Source: an uncultured Collinsella sp.
GTDB lineage: Bacteria; Actinomycetota; Coriobacteriia; Coriobacteriales; Coriobacteriaceae
Reading direction: 5' to 3'
Assembly: GCA_900549085.1 (NCBI GenBank)
Contig: URMO01000056.1
Span: forward strand, 1 to 14,291
DNA length: 14,291 nucleotides
The notes under the pieces are model-generated. The model made no database searches. It was not told the DNA's origin and saw only the letters and a program-made list of their open reading frames with translations. Below, piece by piece: positions 1-6,307 of the stretch; within the stretch, counting starts at the first letter, position 1; every line of letters begins with the position of its first letter. The translations under genes were made by a program, and so were the position numbers.

Positions 1-1
1 G

Positions 2-109
2 CATGACCAGAAGGTCAATGCCGCCTCGTTTCAAGGCACCTTGCTCGCTCTGACGGGCTTTCGCTGTCGTTGCCATAACATCGGCGTTGTGGCAGATGTC
101 AAGAGGTAG
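2..109 (+). CDS. 3' end of an unrecognised gene (partial)
   Basis: An open frame runs in from the left edge without a stop and ends in TAG at 107-109, giving about 35 residues that include ASFQGTLLALTGF and RCRCHNIG. I do not recognise the family. The only notable feature is the clustered Cys/His pattern C-x-C-H near the C-terminus, which might be structural or metal-related. Codon use is compatible with the neighbours. A stem-loop at 119-155 separates it from cutC, so it may end a transcription unit. It could also be a chance open frame, because only 36 codons are visible. Confidence 0.4.
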   Translation, partial: HDQKVNAASFQGTLLALTGFRCRCHNIGVVADVKR

Positions 110-118
110 TCGTTGGCC

Positions 119-155
119 CAGTGATCCGTTTTCCTCCGTCCCCAAGGGATCATTG
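119..155 (+). promoter_or_regulatory. inverted repeat upstream of cutC
   Basis: CAGTGATCC (119-127) is complementary to GGATCATTG (147-155), giving 9 pairs with one G-T wobble and a pyrimidine-rich 19-nt loop. No T-run follows, so it is not a clear intrinsic terminator. It could be an operator or the end of the preceding transcript. A weak promoter-like pair, TTGTGC (153-158) and GACAAT (178-183, spacing 19), overlaps its right edge and could drive cutC. Confidence 0.3.
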
Positions 156-220
156 TGCGGGTTGGTATTTAAAGTGCGACAATGCCGTGTGGAAATAGAA
201 GTTCGTCTGGGGGTCTATCT

Positions 221-898
221 ATGCTGTACGAGTTTTGTGCCGAGAACTTTGAGCGGGTGCCGGCGGCTATCGATGCCGGTGCAAGGCGCATCGAGCTGTG
301 CGACAACCTTGCCGTCGGTGGCACTACGCCATCGGCTGGTGTTATCAGCGCTACGGTCAGCTATGCTCACGAGCATGACGCGCGAGTGATGTGCATGATT
401 CGCCCGCGTGGCGGTGACTTTCACTACAACCAGGACGAGCTGCGCATGATGGAGATGGACTTGGGTCTTGCCGTGAGCGCCGGCGCCGACGGCTTGGTCT
501 TTGGCTGCTGCAGGCCTTGTGCCGGCGGATGGGCGCTCGACGAGCTTACACTCGGCGCCCTCGTGATGGCCGCGGGCTGCGCGACCGAGGAGTGCAAGCG
601 CGGACCCATCGATATTACCTTCCACATGGCGTTTGACCAGCTCTCGCCTGAGGCTCAGCTCGATGCCGTCGACACACTCGCCGACTGCGGCATCACGCGT
701 ATCCTGACGCATGGTGGTGCTGCCGGAACGCCGATCGAGGACAATCTGGAGCACCTATCGCGTCTTGTCGAGTATGCGGGCGACCGCCTGACCATCCTTC
801 CTGGCGGCGGCATTTCCACGGCCAACCGCGATACCGTGGCGGCGGCATTGGGCGTCTCCGAGCTCCATGGCACCAAGATCGTGCCGCTGGAGGCGTAA
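221..898 (+). CDS. cutC: CutC family TIM-barrel protein
   Basis: A 225-residue protein of the CutC family (PF03932-type TIM barrel), close to the usual length. Family signatures are visible: YEFCAENFERV at the N-terminus, IELCDNLAVGGTTPS (24-38), MIRPRGGDF (59-67), TFHMAFDQ (133-140), ITRILTHGG (158-166), LPGGGI (193-198) and ELHGT (214-218). I start at ATG 221, not the in-frame ATG 39 nt upstream. The protein then begins exactly at the conserved MLYEFC block, and a GGGGG stretch lies 7 nt before it. CutC was named for copper tolerance, but in E. coli that phenotype was later traced to the MicL small RNA encoded at the end of cutC, so the enzyme's true role is open. Unusual here is a GCCRPC cluster (95-100) where other CutC proteins have a short Cys-free loop. 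The downstream gene's ribosome site lies inside its last codons, so the two are translationally linked. Confidence 0.9.
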   Translation: MLYEFCAENFERVPAAIDAGARRIELCDNLAVGGTTPSAGVISATVSYAHEHDARVMCMIRPRGGDFHYNQDELRMMEMDLGLAVSAGADGLVFGCCRPCAGGWALDELTLGALVMAAGCATEECKRGPIDITFHMAFDQLSPEAQLDAVDTLADCGITRILTHGGAAGTPIEDNLEHLSRLVEYAGDRLTILPGGGISTANRDTVAAALGVSELHGTKIVPLEA

Positions 899-901
899 CC
901 C

Positions 902-1699
902 GTGGCGCTGGTATTTGACGTTCAGCAGGCGAGCGGTAAGCCCGACGACAACCGGCGCCCTGGCACCGCGTGCCCCTTTTGCGATACCGAGGGGCTCGCC
1001 AATATCATTCGGCGCGACGGTGACTGCATCTGGCTCGAGAATAAGTTCAAAACCCTGCGCGCCACCCGTCAAACCGTGCTGATCGAGTCGGCCGACCACG
1101 ACGCAGACCTGGTGACCTATGAGTCGGATGAACTCCACCATGTAATGAGGTTTGCCCTGGGTTGCTGGCAGCAGATGATCGATTCACAGCAGTACCGCTG
1201 TGTGCTCATGTACAAGAACAAGGGTCCTCTCTCGGGCGGCAGTCTCGTTCATCCGCACATGCAGATTGTGGGTTTGGAGCAGGAAGACGGCTATACTTCG
1301 CTGACTTCCGCCAATTTCGAAGGCATCAATGTCTGGCAACAGGGGAGAATCGCGGTCAACATCTCAACCGAACCGATCATGGGATTCTTTGAGGTCAATG
1401 TTTCAGCCCCGCAGGGAATCGCCGCCAGCGATGACATGCGAGATCAAGCCGAGACGGATCTCTTCGCCGATGCGATCCAGGTAGCTCTGCGCTATATCCT
1501 GAACGAGCACCACGGTGGTCGCGCAGAGTCGTACAACTTGTTCTTCTATCACCTGGGCGGTCGGACCATTGCCAAGGCACTGCCGCGTTGGGTGGTTTCG
1601 CCCTACTTTGTCGGCTATCGTTTGGCCCAGGTCAATGCCGAGACAACGCTCGATATCGATGCCGAGCGCCTGCGTGCGCACCTGGAAACGCTCGTATAG
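902..1699 (+). CDS. HIT/GalT-like nucleotidyltransferase-fold protein (DUF4931-like)
   Basis: A 265-residue protein starting at GTG 902, three nt after the cutC stop, with GGAGG (889-893) spaced 8 nt. It has the two hallmarks of galactose-1-phosphate uridylyltransferase-type HIT proteins. A CPFC zinc knuckle lies at 24-27. The active-site motif HPHMQ lies at 117-121, where the middle His (119) would be the nucleotidylated nucleophile. It is clearly shorter than canonical GalT (about 350 residues) and looks most like the DUF4931 group, whose reaction I do not know. The second half has conserved-looking blocks SYNLFFYHLGG (about 215-225) and LPRWVVSPYFVGYR. Likely substrates are a nucleoside di- or triphosphate and a phosphorylated partner (sugar-1-P, Ap4A or similar), but this is inference. 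No signal peptide, so cytosolic. Coupling to cutC suggests linked function. Confidence 0.75.
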   Translation: MALVFDVQQASGKPDDNRRPGTACPFCDTEGLANIIRRDGDCIWLENKFKTLRATRQTVLIESADHDADLVTYESDELHHVMRFALGCWQQMIDSQQYRCVLMYKNKGPLSGGSLVHPHMQIVGLEQEDGYTSLTSANFEGINVWQQGRIAVNISTEPIMGFFEVNVSAPQGIAASDDMRDQAETDLFADAIQVALRYILNEHHGGRAESYNLFFYHLGGRTIAKALPRWVVSPYFVGYRLAQVNAETTLDIDAERLRAHLETLV

Positions 1700-1729
1700 C
1701 AAGACTAACACCCGCGTAATGCGGACGGT

Positions 1730-2728
1730 CTAGCGTGCCATGGCGTCGCGGCCGGCCTCGACGCGCTTGCGCTGGGCGGCGCGCTCCTCGCCGGTTAGAC
1801 GCTCAAAGAGATGCCCGATAAACGAGGCGAGTACCTGCTGAAACAGCGTTCCGCACATGACGGGAAACACGACTTCGCCCGGAAAGTACTGCGTGGCGAT
1901 GACGGCGCCCGAAGAGATGTTACGCATGCCGCAGGTAAAGCACATGGTAGTCGTCTCGCTATATGGCAGATGCAGCGCACGGGCGATCAGAAAACCGACG
2001 ATAAAGCCGCTGATGGCGAAGGTCAAAATAAAGAGGGCGACTTCCAGGCGCATCGCGTTCATGTGCAGAACGTACTCACTCATGGCGGTGGAGTTGGAGG
2101 CGATAACGCCCATCATCATGAACTTGCAGGCGGGCGAGAGCGCGGGGGAGAGCTTCTCGTGTCCCCATCCACGTGTGAGCTCGTTGATCACGATGCCGAG
2201 CACGGCGGGGATGGCGATCATAAAGGCCATGTCTTGCATCATGCTTGGCACATCGATCGAGACAGTGGCACCCAGCAAGAGCTTAAGCGTGAGCGGAATC
2301 GTCACAGGGGAGATAACCGAGGACGTCAGGATGATGGTAAGCGCGAGCGGGCCGTTGCCGCCGAACATGCTAATCCACATAAAGGCAGTGACCGCCACGG
2401 GTACGCTGTACTCGAGCACGATGCCGCAGACAAGATTGGGGTTGGAGCCAAAGAACAGCGATCCCATGGCATAAGCTGCTATGGGAATAAACACCGCCGA
2501 GACGAGCAGCGCCAAAATCAGGTGCAGCGGACGGCGGAACACCTCAGCTACCTGGTGGAAGGTGTTACTGAGCGCGCCTTGGAATGTCATAAAGGCGAAG
2601 AGAGCGGGAACGATGGGCTTGAGTACGCCGATCTGCTGGGGAAAGAGCACGCCGAGCGTTACGCAAATCGGAACGATGACCTGCATATGCCCCGCGAGGA
2701 ACTTTCCCAGTCCAACCCATTGCTTCAT
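1730..2728 (-). CDS. bile acid:sodium symporter (BASS/SBF) family transporter
   Basis: A 332-residue integral membrane protein with about nine or ten hydrophobic helices, e.g. VIVPICVTLGVLF, LILALLVSAVFIPIAAYAM, LALTIILTSSVISPVTIP and LFILTFAISGFIVGFLIA. The C-terminal CFTCGMRNISSGAVIATQYF stretch, followed by FPVMCGTLFQQ, matches the GMRN-type signature of the SBF/BASS family (PF01758), which moves organic anions with sodium in the cytoplasmic membrane. The substrate cannot be read from sequence. Bile acid uptake should not be assumed, because many bacterial members carry keto acids or other metabolites. The ATG at 2728 is preceded by GGGAG about 12 nt upstream, rather far, so initiation may be modest. 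The cytoplasmic tail is Arg/Glu-rich. It is convergent with the GalT-like gene (30-nt gap, only a 4-bp CCGC/GCGG stem at 1712-1724) and divergent from recJ. Confidence 0.85.
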   Translation of the reverse strand: MKQWVGLGKFLAGHMQVIVPICVTLGVLFPQQIGVLKPIVPALFAFMTFQGALSNTFHQVAEVFRRPLHLILALLVSAVFIPIAAYAMGSLFFGSNPNLVCGIVLEYSVPVAVTAFMWISMFGGNGPLALTIILTSSVISPVTIPLTLKLLLGATVSIDVPSMMQDMAFMIAIPAVLGIVINELTRGWGHEKLSPALSPACKFMMMGVIASNSTAMSEYVLHMNAMRLEVALFILTFAISGFIVGFLIARALHLPYSETTTMCFTCGMRNISSGAVIATQYFPGEVVFPVMCGTLFQQVLASFIGHLFERLTGEERAAQRKRVEAGRDAMAR

Positions 2729-2779
2729 AGGCTCTTGTGACTCCCTTTGCTCGTGAACCCGTTTTGAATGGATATGCTA

Positions 2780-2825
2780 GACGCTCGCATGCGTCCGTGC
2801 GTCAGAAACGCTCGATTATTTCGAG
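2780..2825. promoter_or_regulatory. inverted repeats in the divergent intergenic region
   Basis: Two short dyads lie between the transporter and recJ. The first is GACGC (2780-2784) with GCGTC (2791-2795), enclosing the 8-bp palindrome CGCATGCG. The second is CTCGA (2811-2815) with TCGAG (2821-2825). The sequence TTACCG occurs twice just beyond (2830-2835 and 2843-2848). Position upstream of the minus-strand transporter fits operator sites, but no regulator gene is present to assign them. Confidence 0.3.
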
Positions 2826-2867
2826 GCTATTACCGGAATCGTTTACCGAAACCACGGCGTGCTGCGA

Positions 2868-2896
2868 GGCTCTGCGTCCGTGCCGCACGGTATAAT
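2868..2896 (+). promoter_or_regulatory. promoter of the recJ-rel unit
   Basis: A perfect TATAAT hexamer sits at 2891-2896, followed by AAAT in otherwise GC-rich DNA. The -35 region at proper spacing (around 2868-2873, GGCTCT) is weak. The predicted start near 2903 leaves a leader of about 100 nt before the recJ ATG, enough to contain the short frame at 2953-3018. Confidence 0.55.
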
Positions 2897-2952
2897 AAAT
2901 CCGTTCAACAGATCTGCCTGCCGAAGCGGGCATACACAGAGGACTCATCGCT

Positions 2953-3018
2953 ATGAACCGTGAGAGGTATCGCGGCGACCTGCCCCTATCGGGGGTGGGT
3001 GCCTATGTCATCGCTTAA
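2953..3018 (+). CDS. possible 21-codon upstream ORF overlapping the recJ start
   Basis: An ATG at 2953 with a good GAGGA ribosome site (2939-2943, spacing 9) opens a 21-residue frame (MNRERYRGDLPLSG...) that ends in TAA at 3016-3018, 14 nt beyond the recJ ATG at 3005. It is the best-looking initiation site in the leader. It may serve for termination-reinitiation coupling or leader control. No known family. It could also be fortuitous. Confidence 0.35.
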   Translation: MNRERYRGDLPLSGVGAYVIA

Positions 3019-6000
3019 GACGACGCATCGCTGGGCGGTCGCTCAGCAAAATCCCGAGCTCGAAAAGGAGCTTTCGGCTGGTCTGGGCATACCCGGGCTG
3101 GTGGCACGCATTATGGTTGCGCACGGCATTGCCTCGATTGAGGAAGGACAGCTATTTTTGACGCCTTCGCTCGACCGTGATTGGGCCGATCCGCTCGTCA
3201 TTCCGGGCATGTCGGTTGTTGCCGATCGTGTCGAGCGCGCCATTCGCAACCACGAGCGCATCGCCGTCTTTGGTGATTTTGACGTCGACGGCATTACGTC
3301 GACTTGTCTGTTGACCGAGGCGCTGCGGACGTTTGGCGCCGATGTCACACCATTCATCCCGCACCGCTTTGACGAGGGATATGGCCTTTCGCGCGCGGCG
3401 CTCGACCGCGTCAACAAGCTCGCCCAACCCAATCTGATCGTGACCGTCGATAACGGTATCGCGGCCAAGGATGAGGTCTCCTATCTGGAGAGCCTGGGAA
3501 TCGATCTGGTGGTTACGGACCATCATGAGCCGTCCGACCAGGTGCCGCAGGGCGTGCCCCTGACCGACCCTAAACTCGAGGACAAGGGCCCCTCGCGTGA
3601 ACTTGCCGGTGCCGGTGTGGCGCTCAAACTGGTGCAGGTTTTGGGTGAGCGTTTGGACAAGCCGTCGTATTGGCGTTCGCTGATTGAGGTTGCGGCGCTG
3701 GGCACCGTGTCCGACATGATGCCGTTGACGCCCGAGAACCGCGCGCTGGTCGCTGAGGGCATCCAACAGATGCGCGTGACGGCTCGTCCCGGCTACATTG
3801 CGCTTGCAGCGCTCGCCAAGGCCGACCTTTCTACCATTACGGCGGACGGTCTATCGTTCTCGCTCATTCCCCGCTTAAACGCCGCCGGCCGCATGGCCGA
3901 TCCCAAGCTGGCGCTCGACTTGCTGCTTGCCCGTGATCCTATCGAGGCAAGCGCGCTGGCGGCCGAGCTCGAGGAGATCAACCGCCAGCGTCGCGAGATC
4001 GAGGCGGAGCTCACGCGCGATGCCATGGCAAAGGTCGAGGAGACTTATGACGGCGGGCGCGCAATCGTCGTGGGCGGCGAAGGTTGGCACGAGGGCGTTA
4101 AGGGCATCGTGGCGAGCCGCCTTACCAACCGATATCACGTGCCGGCGCTGCTTTTCTCTATCGAGGACGGTATAGCACGTGGCTCGGGCCGCTCGGTAGG
4201 CAAGGTTAACCTGTTCGAAGCCGTCGAGCGCTGCTCCGACCTGCTGATTCGCCGCGGCGGGCATGCCGGTGCGGTGGGCGTGACCATCGAGGCATCTAAG
4301 CTCGATGAGTTTCGTCGACGTCTTTCCGCCGTGTTGTCCGAGCTTCCCGCCGAGGACTTTGAGGACACCGACGAGGTTGCCGCCACGGTCGACCTTTCCG
4401 AATTGAATATCGAGACCATCGAGCAGATTTCCCGCCTTGAGCCGTTTGGCCAGGGTAATAAGGTGCCGCTGCTGGCTGCCGAGGGCGTGACGATGTGTGA
4501 TCGCGCCGTGGTGGGTAAGACCGGCGAGCATATGCGCTTCGTGGCGACGGATGGAGCCGCGAGCGTGCCGGCAATCATGTTCCGTGTACCGCAGATCGAC
4601 AGGCTTATCAATTGCGACAGCGCCGTCGACTTGGTGTTCGAGGCCGTTGCCGAGCATTGGCAGGGACGTGTGAAGCCCAAGCTCATGATCAAAGATATCT
4701 TGGTGCGCGATACCACGGCACCCAATATCGACGATCCGGCATGTGAGCTTCGCCGCGGCGTGCAACCGGCGGATTCTGGCCTGCGCCTGGAGTCGCGTAA
4801 GCGCGAGACGCTTGCCCAGCTTTCCTATACCGAGCTCACGCGTTCGCTCATTCACAGCTTTATCGGATCGAATCAGCCGCACCGCGCACAGGTCGAGGCG
4901 CTTGATGCCCTGGCCGACCACCAAAGTGTTCTGGCCGTTATGGGAACGGGCCGCGGCAAGTCTCTGATTTTCCATGTACATGCCGCACGCGAGGCAGTCC
5001 TTCGCGGGCGTGCGAGCATTTTTGTCTATCCGCTGCGCGCGCTCGTTGCCGACCAGGCCTATCACCTTTCCTCGACGATGGCCGCGCTCGGCATTGGCGT
5101 TGGCGTGCTGACCGGCGAGACCGTGGAGGCGGCGCGCGATGACGTGTTTGCCGGCCTGGCTTCGGGCCGCACCGGCATTGTTCTCACGACGCCTGAGTTC
5201 CTGTCTATCCATCGCGATCGCTTTGCACGTTCTGGACGCATCGGCTTTGTCGTCATCGACGAGGCGCACCATGCCGGTCTTGCCAAAGGCGGCGACCGGA
5301 GCGCATACCTCGACATGCCCGATATCCTCAAAGCCCTGGGCGACCCCGTTGTCATGGCGGCAACGGCTACCGCGACGGCCCCGGTCGTGGCGGAGCTTGC
5401 TCGTGTATTGCCGATTACCAGGACGGTGGTCGACGAGACCGTTCGCGAGAACCTGCAACTCGAGGACGACCGTGACCTTGCGAGCCGCGAAAATCGCCTG
5501 GTATCGATCGTGGCGACGGGGGAGAAGACCGTTATCTACGTGAACTCGCGCGACCAGTCCGTGGCGCTTGCCAAGACGTTGCGCAAACGCGTGCCCGACT
5601 GTGCGACCCATATCGCGTTCTATAACGCCGGGCTTGCGCGCTCCGATCGCCGCCGTGTTGAGGAAGCCTTTAGAGAAGGAAGTCTCAGCTGCATCGTTTC
5701 AACTTCGGCCTTCGGTGAGGGCGTCAACCTGCCCGATATCCGTCATGTCGTGCTCTACCACATGCCGTTTGGTGCGATTGAGTTTAACCAGATGAGTGGC
5801 CGTGCCGGCCGCGATGGACAGCCCGCCGTGATTCACCTGCTCTATTCGTCGCGTGACGCTCGTATTAATGAGCGCCTGCTCGATTGTTACGCGCCCGAGC
5901 GCGATGAGCTTGTCACGCTCTATCGAGCGCTGCAGACCATGTGGCGCTCCAACCGTGGCAAGACGGGGGACGATTCATTCTGCGCGAGCGATATCGACAT

Positions 6001-6292
6001 TGCGCAGATGTGTCTTGCCATCGATGCCCGCACGCCGGTCGACGAGCGCTCGGTGGAAAGCGGCCTGGGAATCTTCGAAGAACTCGGTTTCTGTCGCGTT
6101 TCGGGGTTTGACGATACGCGTCGCATCGCGATGGCGGAAAACCCCGGTCGCGTGCAATTAAGCAGGTCAATTCGCTATTTGGAGGGCTTGCGCTCGCGCA
6201 TGGAGTTCACGGCTTTTCGGAGCTGGGCACTCGATTCGTGCGCTTCTGATATGCTAGCCAAAGTTAACCGCCCGATCGTACCGCGGGCCTAG
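3005..6292 (+). CDS. recJ: RecJ exonuclease fused to a RecQ-like DEAH helicase
   Basis: A 1095-residue protein, roughly twice a standard bacterial RecJ core. The N-terminal half is a complete RecJ 5'-3' single-strand DNA exonuclease. DHH-domain metal motifs are DFDVDG (91-96), VDNG (148-151) and TDHHE (171-175). DHHA1 has GSGRS (393-397) and RRGGHAGAVG (416-425), followed by an OB-like region (about 455-567). From about 600 onward is a superfamily-2 RecQ-like helicase: Walker A GTGRGKS (647-653), DEAH (752-755), ATATAT (786-791), a motif V-like SAFGEGVNLP (901-910) and motif VI QMSGRAGRDG (929-938). No RecQ zinc cluster or HRDC domain is evident; the last 120 residues look like a winged-helix/helical tail. 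The start at ATG 3005 gives the conserved beginning MSSLKTTHRW and has GGGGGTGGG (2991-2999) just upstream. An in-frame GTG at 2960 lacks a ribosome site. Likely role: end resection and gap processing in recombinational repair, with unwinding and degradation in one chain. Confidence 0.9.
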   Translation: MSSLKTTHRWAVAQQNPELEKELSAGLGIPGLVARIMVAHGIASIEEGQLFLTPSLDRDWADPLVIPGMSVVADRVERAIRNHERIAVFGDFDVDGITSTCLLTEALRTFGADVTPFIPHRFDEGYGLSRAALDRVNKLAQPNLIVTVDNGIAAKDEVSYLESLGIDLVVTDHHEPSDQVPQGVPLTDPKLEDKGPSRELAGAGVALKLVQVLGERLDKPSYWRSLIEVAALGTVSDMMPLTPENRALVAEGIQQMRVTARPGYIALAALAKADLSTITADGLSFSLIPRLNAAGRMADPKLALDLLLARDPIEASALAAELEEINRQRREIEAELTRDAMAKVEETYDGGRAIVVGGEGWHEGVKGIVASRLTNRYHVPALLFSIEDGIARGSGRSVGKVNLFEAVERCSDLLIRRGGHAGAVGVTIEASKLDEFRRRLSAVLSELPAEDFEDTDEVAATVDLSELNIETIEQISRLEPFGQGNKVPLLAAEGVTMCDRAVVGKTGEHMRFVATDGAASVPAIMFRVPQIDRLINCDSAVDLVFEAVAEHWQGRVKPKLMIKDILVRDTTAPNIDDPACELRRGVQPADSGLRLESRKRETLAQLSYTELTRSLIHSFIGSNQPHRAQVEALDALADHQSVLAVMGTGRGKSLIFHVHAAREAVLRGRASIFVYPLRALVADQAYHLSSTMAALGIGVGVLTGETVEAARDDVFAGLASGRTGIVLTTPEFLSIHRDRFARSGRIGFVVIDEAHHAGLAKGGDRSAYLDMPDILKALGDPVVMAATATATAPVVAELARVLPITRTVVDETVRENLQLEDDRDLASRENRLVSIVATGEKTVIYVNSRDQSVALAKTLRKRVPDCATHIAFYNAGLARSDRRRVEEAFREGSLSCIVSTSAFGEGVNLPDIRHVVLYHMPFGAIEFNQMSGRAGRDGQPAVIHLLYSSRDARINERLLDCYAPERDELVTLYRALQTMWRSNRGKTGDDSFCASDIDIAQMCLAIDARTPVDERSVESGLGIFEELGFCRVSGFDDTRRIAMAENPGRVQLSRSIRYLEGLRSRMEFTAFRSWALDSCASDMLAKVNRPIVPRA

Positions 6293-6307
6293 GGGAAGGG
6301 GACCTCG

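Noticed and set aside
182..220. Upstream ATG for cutC
   Set aside because: No ribosome site upstream, and the extra 13 residues precede the conserved MLYEFC start of the family.
1811..2740. A 309-codon plus-strand frame opposite the transporter
   Set aside because: Its product is a hydrophilic His/Asp/Arg-rich chain typical of antisense frames, whereas the minus-strand frame gives a coherent membrane protein.
3875..5611. A 578-codon open frame on the minus strand inside recJ
   Set aside because: It is the antisense shadow of a strongly supported gene. The translation is rich in Arg, His and Gly with no recognisable domain, and no ribosome site precedes it.
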